23,154 bases of DNA from the NCBI GenBank assembly GCA_964436865.1, contig CAYTFK010000079.1, positions 1-23,154 on the forward strand, given 5' to 3'. Origin of the DNA: JAXGPP01 sp964436865 (GTDB taxonomy: Bacteria > Planctomycetota > Planctomycetia > Pirellulales > Thermoguttaceae). The notes below the pieces were generated by a model, which saw only the letters and a list, made by a program, of their open reading frames with translations, ran no database searches and was not told the DNA's origin. Below are positions 14,921 through 23,121 of this stretch, in pieces; position 1 is the stretch's first letter, and every line of letters begins with the position of its first letter. The position numbers and the translations under genes were made by a program.

Positions 14921-16159
14921 TCACGAGGCGGGGGCATGCTCCAGCAGCCGCCGCTCTCCGCGGAGGGCCCGCAGCGGCGCCAGGTCCTGCGTCACCTCGA
15001 GCGTTCCGAGGTATTCACCCGCCGCGCCGCGGACGGCGAAGTAGCGGATGTGGATGAACTTGCCGTGCAGTTCGATCCAGAACTCGGCCTTATCCTGCCG
15101 CCCGGCGCGAAAGTCTGAGACGATCTGTTCGACCATGTGAACGCTCTTCGGCGGATGGCAGTTCTGCACTTTGCGCCCGAGGATTGCCTTGCTCCGGGTG
15201 AAGATCCGCTCGCCCTCGGAGAAATACCGCACGCGGTCGTCGGCGTCGATGAATGTCAGATCGACCGGCAGCGCGCGGAACATCCCTTCAAGCTGTTCGA
15301 GCGTCAGATTGCCGGTCGGAAATCGCAGCGCCCGGTCCTGGGCCACCTCGGCCTCCGGCGGCGGGCCGGTCGGCTGCGGCGGCTCGTAGCCCGATCGCGG
15401 CTCCACCAGGCACCATCCGTAGTCGGGTGAGTCCTGCCACACGGCGCCCCAGTCTTCCTCGGTAAGCGTCTCCATCGCCATCGGCAGCAGGATGTTTTCC
15501 TCCTTGAAGATCATGCCGTCGATCTCGGCGGCGGCCGGATCGCCCGCCGTGTCGGCGATTTCCTTGAGCCGCTCGGATGTCAATTCCGGCTCCGCCAGGC
15601 GGCGGCCAAGCAGTTTCACCAGGGCGCGGATATCGTCATCCTTGGCCCACATGACTTTCGACGGGCCGGTGATGCCGTACTTCTCGAGCTTGCTGAAGAG
15701 CAGATTCTCCTTGCGGGCATAGTGCTTCTCTACGTCGGCCAGGTCGTTCGCCGCCTGCCGCCAGCGGCCGACCGCGTCGGTCAGAACATCGCCTTCAGCG
15801 CCTGCACGAATTTCCGCAATCGCCGCGCGCATCATCGCGACCGCGCGGCCGATGGCCTCGTTTTCGCGGCGGAAGATATCGACCGGATGACCCGGAGGAA
15901 TCTCCGGCAGCGCCGGCTCGGTCATCACCTCCTCAAACACCTCGGCGTGGAGGTTGCACATCGCGCGAATCTCTTCGACCGGCACTCCCTCGGCGATCAG
16001 GCCCTGCTCCATGGCGGCAATCTCGATCGCGTCGGTTTCGCGAACGAGTGCTTTCAACCGTGCTTTCACCTCATGCGGCGCGGCTCCGCGGTGGAGGTCG
16101 AGGACGATGTGCTTGAGAGCCTCGATCCGGTGGGCGCGGTTGTTGATCAGCTCGCTCAT
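14921..16159 (-). CDS. DUF438-hemerythrin-PAS domain protein
   Basis: 412 residues from ATG 16159, which has AGGAGA about eight bases upstream. Order of domains: DUF438 (about 5-75; KHIVLDLHRGAAPHEVKARL), a hemerythrin-type four-helix bundle (about 90-250; REN, HYARKENLLFSKLEKYGITG, then IFKEENILLPMAME), and a C-terminal PAS-like domain (about 285-400; GNLTLEQLEGMFRALPVDLT, FIDADDRVRYFSEGERIFTR, NCHPPKSVHMVEQIVSDFRA). The combination is a known family thought to sense or bind O2, NO or redox state via the di-iron bundle; no output kinase domain is present. It ends three bases from the TolC-like gene on the other strand. It lies 110 bp downstream of a second hemerythrin gene on the same strand and is probably in its operon. 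Confidence 0.92.
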   Translation of the reverse strand: MSELINNRAHRIEALKHIVLDLHRGAAPHEVKARLKALVRETDAIEIAAMEQGLIAEGVPVEEIRAMCNLHAEVFEEVMTEPALPEIPPGHPVDIFRRENEAIGRAVAMMRAAIAEIRAGAEGDVLTDAVGRWRQAANDLADVEKHYARKENLLFSKLEKYGITGPSKVMWAKDDDIRALVKLLGRRLAEPELTSERLKEIADTAGDPAAAEIDGMIFKEENILLPMAMETLTEEDWGAVWQDSPDYGWCLVEPRSGYEPPQPTGPPPEAEVAQDRALRFPTGNLTLEQLEGMFRALPVDLTFIDADDRVRYFSEGERIFTRSKAILGRKVQNCHPPKSVHMVEQIVSDFRAGRQDKAEFWIELHGKFIHIRYFAVRGAAGEYLGTLEVTQDLAPLRALRGERRLLEHAPAS

Positions 16160-16243
16160 GCTCAGGTCTCCTGGTATCGCCGCCATCGGGCCGGGTGGGC
16201 CCGCGCCGTGAATCCCGCCCCACTACGCCGGGCATCGTTCCGC

Positions 16244-16279
16244 TTCAGAGGTCAATGGTGATTCAGAGGTCAATGGTGA
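16244..16279. repeat. 18-bp perfect tandem duplication at a stop codon
   Basis: TTCAGAGGTCAATGGTGA occurs twice back to back (16244-16261 and 16262-16279). The second copy contains the hemerythrin gene's stop (TCA on the plus strand, 16270-16272) and part of its final histidine codons; the first copy is the same sequence just after the stop. It looks like a recent slippage duplication. Confidence 0.9.
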
Positions 16280-16875
16280 TGATGGCACCCGCAGCCCGAG
16301 ATCCCGGAGGCGGCTGCCTTGGCCACGCCGTAGCGCTCCGCCAGCCGGTTGGCGATATCGAGGTACTTCTCGTGAGTTCCTGCGCCCATCTCTTCGTGCT
16401 CGACCTTCTCGAACTGGGCGAGCAGCGCCTGTTGATCGGCATCGCTGAACGCCTGGTCGGCCATCGAGAACAGGCAGTGGTCTTCCTTGTCGATGTGGTC
16501 GCGAAGCGTGTGGAGATAGCCGCGTGCGTTGCGGCAGAACTCCTTGCGGGCTTGCTCGTCGCCGCCGGCAGCCGCATCGAGGTGCAACTCCATGCCGCGG
16601 ACGAACTGCCGCCCCTCCTCATGCTCGCGCAGCATCACGCCGGTCGGCCCGCTGTCGCGGGGGAAGCCCCTGGCCTCCATGGCCGGAAATAGATGGACCT
16701 CTTCCTTGCCATGGTGGCAGCGGTCGGCAAACATCTTGAAGAACGCGATCGCATCGGCGGCCGATTGCTTGTCGAGTTCGCCGGTCGCGCCGCAGTGCTC
16801 GACCATCTTTTCAAGGCAATCGAGCACCTGTTCAATGACGCGGTGTTCGGCGGACAGGATTTCGGTCGGCTTCAT
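16270..16875 (-). CDS. Hemerythrin-domain protein with Cys/His-rich tail
   Basis: 201 residues from ATG 16875; GGAG stands about nine bases upstream. It is a single HHE-cation-binding four-helix bundle. Candidate di-iron ligands are H11 (LSAEHRVIE), H54/H55 and E58 in CHHGKEEVHLFPAME, H61, H85 (MLREHEEG), H122 and H127 (YLHTLRDHIDKEDH). Such proteins bind O2 or NO or store iron. The last residues are SGCGCHHHH, a Cys-Gly-Cys plus four histidines, a natural metal-binding tail. Its stop codon lies in an 18-bp tandem duplication. It is preceded by a good promoter (16967-16994) and followed 110 bp on by the DUF438-hemerythrin gene, so the two likely respond to the same signal. Cytosolic; no signal peptide. 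Confidence 0.92.
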   Translation of the reverse strand: MKPTEILSAEHRVIEQVLDCLEKMVEHCGATGELDKQSAADAIAFFKMFADRCHHGKEEVHLFPAMEARGFPRDSGPTGVMLREHEEGRQFVRGMELHLDAAAGGDEQARKEFCRNARGYLHTLRDHIDKEDHCLFSMADQAFSDADQQALLAQFEKVEHEEMGAGTHEKYLDIANRLAERYGVAKAAASGISGCGCHHHH

Positions 16876-16966
16876 CGTTCTTCTCCGTGGGGAGCGCGAG
16901 TCGAAGAAAGACGTTCGGGACCAGCACGGCCAGTGCCCGGCCGCGACAATGTGTTAATCGCATGTC

Positions 16967-16994
16967 ATTATATGATTATCGTGTCAGGAGTCAA
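16967..16994 (-). promoter_or_regulatory. Sigma70 promoter with possible dyad operator, hemerythrin operon
   Basis: Read on the minus strand: TTGACT (16994-16989), 16 bases, TATAAT (16972-16967), a perfect -10. The start codon is about 90 bp downstream. Around the -10, TAATCGCAT and ATATGATTA (about 16955-16978) form an imperfect inverted repeat that could be an operator; no regulator is identified. Confidence 0.65.
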
Positions 16995-17041
16995 GGCAAT
17001 ATGGACTTGCCGGTTGGCGCCTTTGAGCTTCCCACCCGTTG

Positions 17042-20019
17042 TTACGGTTCGAGCAGGTCCTCAATGGCCTTCACTACTTCGGCCTTCGTGCGGTCGGGGT
17101 TGAAATCTGGCGGGGGGGTGCGCTGATTCAGGGGAACGGCCGCAGCCAGCCGTTCGACCAGCGCGGTTGCGGCGGCGTGCTCCTGGTTATCCTTCCCACC
17201 CCGGGGGCGTTCGGCAACCAGACGGGCCAGCGTCTGGAACAGGTAGAAGTCTTCGGCCCCCTCGCGGCAGCGCTCAAAATGGATCGTCGGGTAGACGCCC
17301 TGTCGGCCGTAGCAGATCATCGCCGTATCGGGTTCGCGCCCATCGAGATCGAAGAACTGGTAGCCGTGCAGCACGTTCAAGTGCCATTGCCACCGGGCGG
17401 CGACCCCTTTATTGAACTCACTCCACTGGTAGAGGCCAAAGCTGTAGCGGCTCTGGCCCTGGTTGTAGATGTGTACCTCTTTGCCAAGCTGCCTGGCTTC
17501 GGCCATCACGGTCGCATCGTGCGAATTAAGACTATTGATATCCAGCGCGGCGAAGAACTGCTGGTGCCAGTAGAGCATGTCATCGGGGTCTGTCACACGT
17601 TTCTGGAAACTTACACTGTAGCTGCCGCTGGTCCGGACCGTTCGAGGGAACCGCGCGCTCACCGGGGCCATCAGCCGCATGAACGCCAACTCCCGCTCGG
17701 CCGTTTCGCGGACGCGGGTTTCGTCGCACATGGCGTAGTAGATCGTCGGCCAGCCGGCCTGCCGGGCGTGGCTGTCGACCGCCTCCCAGGCCGTCTTCAG
17801 CGCCTGCTCGTAGGGCAAGCCGCTCTCCTGCTCGACCCGCTTCGCGACCTCGCCCTTCTGATAACCCTGGTGCAAGCCCTCAAAGCGCAGGCCGCCGTAA
17901 CCGTTGATCGGCTTATCGAAGCCGTGCTTCCGCAGCAGGGCGAAGAAACGATCCGTCTCCTCGAAGTCGATCTGCGGCTTGCCCGACTGCCAGCCGGCGA
18001 GCCGCCAGTTGGGGCCGCCGCTCAAAGCGTTCATCCCGTGCGCGCGAAGCATCTTGAGCGTCTCTTCGAGGACCGCTTCCCGGCGGTCGTCGGGTACGAG
18101 GCGCGGCGGCATGAGGCCGAAGAATCCCATCAGGTAGTCGGTGTTGCGCTCGAGCGTCGCCGCGCTCACGGTAAGCCGCAACGGCACGCTGAGGAGCGTC
18201 TTGCCGCCGGACTGCTTCACGTGCAGGACTGCTTCGTAGCGACCCGGCGGAGCGGAGCGGGGAATGAGCGCGGTGACAATCACTTCCCGAGCGACGTCCT
18301 TCGGCAAGTCGATCCGAGTCTCGCGCCGCAGCGTGTGCGGGCGAACGTGATACGCAATCGAGCCGAAATCGCGGCTCGTGTTGTAGCGGACCACGCTGAT
18401 TTCGGCCTGGAGCGGTCCCGGCCCGCGAAACGGCTCCAGTTCCAGTTGGCATTCACCGAGATCCTGCAACGGGCGGAGGGCAATGCAAAACGGTTCATAT
18501 TCACCGCGAACTGCCAGCGCTTTCAGTTCCGCCATCGCCCCGGCTTTCGGCGGCACACTGTACGGCGTGATCTCGTCTTCGATTTGCACCTGCCAGGCAG
18601 CCAATCCCCGCTCGTGCCACTCGGGTGCGACCTCGAACACCCGGGCCGCCGGATCAAGACAGACGGCCTTGCTGCGGAACTCGGCAGCCAGCTTCTTCAT
18701 TTGCTCGTCCAGCCAGCGTTCGGCTTCCGCGTCGTTCTCGCCGCGGATCGCCAGCGCGGCCAGGCGGCTGCCGAAGCCCTTGTCGGACTCGAAGCGGAGC
18801 ACCAGCCCGTCGTTGCCGGCGGTGGCTTCAAACACTGTGGGCCGGGCAAGCTCGGGCTCCATGTACGTCTCCCAGATATCGACGCCGACGGGTTCGACAT
18901 CCTCGAACCGGTAGAGGGCGTGGGCCGCGCCATCGGGCCGTGTTTCTTCCCACACCGGTTTGCCGCCGGCCAGGATCCGCCGCTGACGCTGCTGCGCCTG
19001 CTCGCCGCCCCAGTAACCGCTGTTTTCGTAGAACACGGTCACCCGGTATTTGCCCGGCGGCACGTCGACGCGGAAGTTGTAGCCGCCCGCTTCGCAGAAG
19101 TCCTGCANNNNNNNNNNNNNNNNNNNNNNNNNNNNNNNNNNNNNNNNNNNNNNNNNNNNNNNNNNNNNNNNNNNNNNNNNNNNNNNNNNNNNNNNNNNNN
19201 NNNNNNNCCCGGCGGCACGTCGACGCGGAAGTTGTAGCCGCCCGCTTCGCAGAAGTCCTGCAACAGGGCGGTCCCAAAGGTCGTGTCGCGGGCCGCCCCG
19301 TCCCAAGGCTTGCCACCCTGCGGGCCCCAGCCGTAGCCTTGCTCGGCGGTGTAGCCGGTCTCGTTCGAGACCGCGGTCCAGCCCAGCATCACCGATTGGC
19401 TCGGCGGGCCGAAGTCGAAGGCCCACACATCCTCCGGCGATGCTACCTTTACCAGGCGGATATCGTCGACCACGATCCGCCCCGCCTGTCCCTTTGCACC
19501 GAAACCGAAATCGACGCGAACGATGCTCGCCGGATCGATGTCGCGCGGGATGTCGTTGTTGCGGCTCCCCGCTTCGCCGCGATAGAGGCCGCGGACCGGG
19601 ATGATCCACTGTGTCCGTCCCGGCGGAAAGGCCCGGCCTCCGTTATGCCGGTTCCAGTAGCTGCGGCCCGAGTCGGCCCAGGCCTGGTCGGCCACCAGCA
19701 GACTGCCTTCGATCGGCGCCTCGCCCGGATTGAGCACCTCGACCACCAGCGCGTCGTAAACGGACCAGTCTTTGGGCAGGCGGAATGAAGTGAAGTAGGC
19801 GCCGCGATTCTTGCTCGGGTCGAAGGTGATCTCCAGCGATTGCTTTCCTTCGAGCGCTCCATCGCGGACGAGTCGCGGCTCGCCGGCATTGAATTCCCAC
19901 GTGTTCGGCAGCACCGGCTCTTCGAAATTGGAGAGCGTGAGCACATCGTCCGCTCCCCGCCCGGCACGACTCAAGAGGAGGCAAGCCACCGACAGCAACA
20001 TGACTCGGCGCAGATTCAT
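17042..20019 (-). CDS. Secreted GH123/DUF4091-like glycoside-hydrolase protein (spans N gap)
   Basis: The gene is interrupted by 100 N (19108-19207), but 55 bases on each side are identical. Removing one copy and the Ns leaves an uninterrupted 940-residue frame, start ATG 20019 (GGGAG nine bases upstream), stop TAA 17042. Order: Sec signal (MNLRRVMLLSVACLLLSRAG); a beta-rich domain (about 25-195; WSVYDALVVEVLNPGEAPIE); a malectin/CBM-like domain (about 197-345; AFDFGPPSQSVMLGWTAVSN, FRVDVPPGKYRVTVFYENSG); then a large C-terminal region like GH123/DUF4091 with MGFFGLMPPRL, an adjacent Asp-Glu pair D714-E715 in YYAMCDETR as in GH123 catalysis, and YPTIHFERCREGAEDFYLFQ. GH123 enzymes release beta-linked GalNAc; the true substrate here is unknown. 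Likely periplasmic or surface degradation of amino-sugar polymers. A one-domain-only call would miss the N-terminal binding modules. Confidence 0.85.
19053..19262. other. Assembly gap with identical 55-bp flanks
   Basis: 19108-19207 is 100 N. The 55 bases before it (19053-19107) equal the 55 after it (19208-19262). This is the signature of two contigs that overlap by 55 bp but were joined with a fixed-size gap. The real genome probably lacks both the Ns and one copy, i.e. 155 bp less than shown. Confidence 0.9.
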
Positions 20020-20166
20020 GACATCGACTCCCAGGAAGGGTTTGCGCATCGGGCGTCTGCCTGCCCAATATAGAGTCATGCCGGCGCGCCGGGCAACAAG
20101 CAGGATCGCCGCATTGAGAGAGGCCCTGTCACGAGCCCGCGCATCGAAGGACGACACGCGCCGGGA

Positions 20167-20934
20167 CTACGAATCGAGATAGCGATCGACCCAGGTGGCC
20201 AGCAGCTTGCCGACATAGAGGGCGTCGCGCTCGCTGGACAGGAGATGGTCGGCGCCTTCCAGGGAGATCAGGCTCTTGGGGTGCGCGGCGGCCGCGAACA
20301 GCCGATGGGCGTGCTCAAGCTGCACCACCCGGTCGCCCGGGGCGTGAAAGATCACCAGCGCCCGCCCAAGGGCCGCCACCGAGTCGAGGACGGAGTGGCT
20401 CTGGAGATCGTCGAGCAGTTGCCGCTTGATGCGGAGCTTGCGGCCGCCGATCTCGACTTCGGCCATTCCCTCGACCTTCACCTGCGGGGCCTTCGTCACG
20501 AGGAGCGTCCCCAGGTGCTGCGTGTCGCTCGGCGCGGCGATCGTGGCCACCGCTTTTACCTCTTCCATATGCCGGGCCGAGGTGAGCACGGCCGCTCCTC
20601 CCAGGCTGTGCCCCACCAGAAGCGCCGGGGGCCGGTAATGCTGGCGGAGGAAATCGGCCGCCGCCAGGAGGTCCTGGAGGTTGGTCGAGAAGTTGGTGTC
20701 GGAGAAATCACCCTGACTTTCCCCGAGTCCGGTAAAGTCGAATCGGAGCACAGCCACCGCGTGTTCGGCGAGCACGCGGCTGATTCGCAGCACCGACTTA
20801 TAGTCCTTCGAGCAGGTGAAGCAGTGGGCGAAGATCGCAAACGCCCTCGCCTCGCCGGACGGCAGATCGAGCCGCGCGGTGAGCTTCTCGCCGAGCGAAC
20901 CGGTGAACGTCAAACGCTCCGAGTTGTTGGGCAT
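20167..20934 (-). CDS. Alpha/beta-hydrolase fold protein
   Basis: 255 residues from ATG 20934. The frame continues to a TTG (20961), but that would overlap the terminator hairpin, so the ATG is preferred, though no Shine-Dalgarno sequence is visible. Nucleophile elbow GHSLGG with S110, acid D201 (HAPGDRVV) and base H230 (GADHLL) complete a serine-hydrolase triad. The oxyanion-side motif reads AHCFTCSKDYKSV, typical of the branch found fused to or beside OsmC redox proteins. FDFTGLGESQGDF is another family mark. The substrate is unknown; peptidase, esterase or thioesterase activity is possible. Cytosolic. It follows rplU on the same strand but the hairpin between them suggests separate transcription or partial read-through. 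Confidence 0.9.
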   Translation of the reverse strand: MPNNSERLTFTGSLGEKLTARLDLPSGEARAFAIFAHCFTCSKDYKSVLRISRVLAEHAVAVLRFDFTGLGESQGDFSDTNFSTNLQDLLAAADFLRQHYRPPALLVGHSLGGAAVLTSARHMEEVKAVATIAAPSDTQHLGTLLVTKAPQVKVEGMAEVEIGGRKLRIKRQLLDDLQSHSVLDSVAALGRALVIFHAPGDRVVQLEHAHRLFAAAAHPKSLISLEGADHLLSSERDALYVGKLLATWVDRYLDS

Positions 20935-20961
20935 GGGCGGGCAGGCACCGGAAAACGACAA

Positions 20962-20981
20962 CCGCCGGCGTCAACCGGCGG
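20962..20981 (-). terminator. Intrinsic terminator after rplU
   Basis: On the minus strand CCGCCGG, loop TTGACG, CCGGCGG forms a perfect 7-bp GC stem followed by TTGTCGTTTT. It lies about 40 bp beyond the rplU stop and just before the hydrolase start. Confidence 0.7.
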
Positions 20982-21019
20982 CTGCCAACTCATTGCGTGT
21001 GATCCGGAAGCATCGCTGC

Positions 21020-21334
21020 TTAACGGGTTTCGATCTTGCCGATCCGCACTCGGGTGTACATCTGGCGGTGTCCGGTGCGGCGCCGGTAATTCTTGCGACG
21101 GCGGAACTTCTGCACCACCAGCTTGGGCCCCTGGGCGACGCCGAGGATCTCGGCGGTCACAGCGAAGCCGTCGAGCACCGGTTGGCCGACCTGCAGCCCG
21201 CTTTCGTCGCGATAGGCCAGCACCCGTTCGAATCGCAACTGCTCGCCTGCCGTCGCATCGCGATAGTCGACCTGGAGCTCCTGCCCTTCTTCAACCTTCA
21301 GTTGCCGTCCACCTTCTTCGATGATCGCGTACAT
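21020..21334 (-). CDS. rplU: 50S ribosomal protein L21
   Basis: 104 residues, the normal L21 length, when started at ATG 21334 (AAGGA seven bases upstream); a neighbouring ATG two codons earlier is too close to that site. The frame's further upstream part is not L21-like. Characteristic sequence: MYAIIEEGGRQLKVEEGQEL, then VLAYRDESGLQVGQPVLDG, KLVVQKFRRRKNYRRRTGHR and the C-terminal QMYTRVRIGKIE. L21 binds 23S rRNA in the large subunit. It lies 88 bp downstream of the RNase E/G gene on the same strand, the standard rne-rplU neighbourhood. In most bacteria rpmA (L27) comes next; here it does not. A terminator at 20962-20981 follows. Confidence 0.97.
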   Translation of the reverse strand: MYAIIEEGGRQLKVEEGQELQVDYRDATAGEQLRFERVLAYRDESGLQVGQPVLDGFAVTAEILGVAQGPKLVVQKFRRRKNYRRRTGHRQMYTRVRIGKIETR

Positions 21335-21422
21335 ACTCATGTCCTTGGGAGCAGCCCCCTCATGTAGTGGGAGGACGGGAGCGTCGGAAACCGCCAAGTT
21401 TACTCCATCGACCGCGAGTGCT

Positions 21423-23036
21423 TCAAGGGTGACCGTCGGGGAATCTCACATCGCGTCCCTCGGCATCGCGGCAGCAGAACACGAGATGTTCGGGCGAAAC
21501 ATCATGCAGCCCAATTACTTGCAACGACTTCTGGGTGTCTTCCTCCATCCGGGTCAACTCCCGCCGCTTGCGGTTGTTGAGATAGGCGGCGACGTCCTGA
21601 TGGACGCTGACACTAACCTCGTAAACGTCGGGACGCTGCACAGCCAGGATCAAAAGCCGCACCACGTCAATGGCCATACTTTCGGCTGACTTGACGACCC
21701 CACTTCCGTTGCACGCCGGGCAGTCGCGGAAGACGCTCTTCTTGAGGCTCGGGCGCACCCGTTGCCGAGTCATCTCGATCAGCCCGAAGGGGCTGGTGCG
21801 GAGGATCTTGGTACGAGCACGATCGCGGCGGACCGCGTCGCGGAGGCCGCGCTCGACGCCCCGGCGGTGGCGTTCCTTGCGCATGTCGATGAAGTCGTTG
21901 ACGATAACGCCTCCGAGGTCGCGGAGGCGGATCTGCCGGGCGATCTCCTTGGCGGCGATGAGATTCATCTGGTAGGCCGTTTCCTCGGCCGAATCTTCGA
22001 CGCGGAAGCTGCCGCTGTTGACGTCGATCGCCACCAGCGCCTCGGTCTGATCGATGACGATCGAGCCGCCCCCTTTAAGCGGCACGGTGCGGCGGTGGAT
22101 CTTGGCAATCTCCTCATCGAGATTGTAGCGGTGGAAGAGCGGTTCCTTTCCCTCGTACAACTGCAGCCGACTGACATAGCGGGGCATCACCAGTTGCAGG
22201 AACTCCTTGGCCCGCTCGTAGGCCCCCTTCTCGTCGATCTGGATCGAGTCGACGTCGGCGGTGAAGATATCGCGGATGGTCCGCGTGATCATGTCGCTTT
22301 CTTCGTAGATGTCAACCGGGGCGGGCAGCTTCTTGATCCGCCGCACGATCACCTTCCACAGCCGCAAGAGATAAGCCATATCGCGCGACAGCTCGCGCTT
22401 GGTGCGGTCCGAGCCGGCGGTGCGGACGATGAATCCCAGACCCTTCGGCGGGTTGAGTTCGAGCATGATGTCGCGCAGCCGGCGCCGCGTGTCTTCGTCT
22501 TCGATCTTGCGCGACACGCCGACGCGGCCCAGCGCCGGCATGAGCACGAGGTAACGGCCGGGAATGCTGATGTAGGTGGAGAGCGTCGGCCCCTTGGTGC
22601 CGATTCCCTCCTTGATCACCTGGACGAGGACTTCGTCGCCGCGCCGGAGGATGTCCTGGATGGGCGGTTTGATCCGCGGCCGGGCGCCGGGGCGGAAACC
22701 GCCGCGGCGCTGCCGCGGCCGGTCCTCATCGGAGTCGTTGCGGCCCCGCCGCGGCGGTCCGGCTTCGACGGGCTGCGACGGGTCGAAACCGCCCTGGCGG
22801 AAGTACTGCGGCTCGATGTCGCTGATGTGCAGAAAGCCGTTGCGCCCGACGCCGAAGTCGACGAACGCCGCCTGGATGCTGGGTTCGAGATTGACTACGA
22901 CCCCCTTGTAGATGTTGCCGACGTAGCTGTCCTGGCCGGTTCGCTCGATGTACAGCTCTTCGAGGACGCTGTCCTCGACAATCGCGATGCGGCACTCCTC
23001 AGGCTGGGAGACATTGATCAGCATTTCCTGCTTCAT
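21423..23036 (-). CDS. rng: Ribonuclease E/G family endoribonuclease
   Basis: 537 residues from ATG 23036, preceded by AAGGCGA. It cleaves single-stranded RNA at AU-rich sites in mRNA decay and rRNA maturation. The S1 domain begins about residue 36 (GNIYKGVVVNLEPSIQAAFV, GRNGFLHISDI) and is split by a charged Arg/Asp-rich insertion (about 81-124). Catalytic magnesium ligands are D338 (VAIDVNSGSF) and D381 (VIVNDFIDM). The Zn-link is CPACNGSG with C439 and C442. There is no long C-terminal degradosome scaffold, so it is RNase G-like in length; the name rng is a choice between rng and rne. The start codon is overlapped by a 40-codon upstream ORF (22999-23121). rplU follows 88 bp later. Confidence 0.95.
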   Translation of the reverse strand: MKQEMLINVSQPEECRIAIVEDSVLEELYIERTGQDSYVGNIYKGVVVNLEPSIQAAFVDFGVGRNGFLHISDIEPQYFRQGGFDPSQPVEAGPPRRGRNDSDEDRPRQRRGGFRPGARPRIKPPIQDILRRGDEVLVQVIKEGIGTKGPTLSTYISIPGRYLVLMPALGRVGVSRKIEDEDTRRRLRDIMLELNPPKGLGFIVRTAGSDRTKRELSRDMAYLLRLWKVIVRRIKKLPAPVDIYEESDMITRTIRDIFTADVDSIQIDEKGAYERAKEFLQLVMPRYVSRLQLYEGKEPLFHRYNLDEEIAKIHRRTVPLKGGGSIVIDQTEALVAIDVNSGSFRVEDSAEETAYQMNLIAAKEIARQIRLRDLGGVIVNDFIDMRKERHRRGVERGLRDAVRRDRARTKILRTSPFGLIEMTRQRVRPSLKKSVFRDCPACNGSGVVKSAESMAIDVVRLLILAVQRPDVYEVSVSVHQDVAAYLNNRKRRELTRMEEDTQKSLQVIGLHDVSPEHLVFCCRDAEGRDVRFPDGHP

Positions 23037-23121
23037 GGTGTCGCCTTATCAATCGGCAAGATCGGCGAGCAGGAATCACAGCCGGCGCGCCGCCGGGGCG
23101 GCGAGTACGGAGGCCGTTCAT
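22999..23121 (-). CDS. Possible 40-codon upstream ORF overlapping the RNase E/G start
   Basis: ATG 23121 has an ideal GGAGG (23133-23129) seven bases upstream. The 40-residue frame (MNGLRTRRPGGAPAVIPARR and on) ends at TGA 22999, 38 bases past the RNase start, in a different frame. It is arginine-rich and has no recognised family. The sequence GTTCA-ACCA-TGAAC (23130-23116 on the minus strand) can fold so that the start codon sits partly in the stem. It may be a translated leader that controls the RNase gene, or a chance ORF. Confidence 0.4.
   Translation of the reverse strand: MNGLRTRRPGGAPAVIPARRSCRLIRRHHEAGNADQCLPA

Noticed and set aside
16270..16290. C-terminal HHHH as a cloning tag
   Set aside because: The tail is part of a natural CGCHHHH sequence in an otherwise genomic context; a tag would have six or more histidines and vector sequence.
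17039..19237. 732-aa plus-strand ORF including the gap
   Set aside because: It is antisense to the GH123-like gene, runs through the Ns and has no domain or signal; a GC-driven shadow.
19053..19262. True 55-bp duplication in the genome
   Set aside because: Copies are exactly identical, abut the Ns on both sides, and collapse restores the frame; an assembly overlap explains it better.
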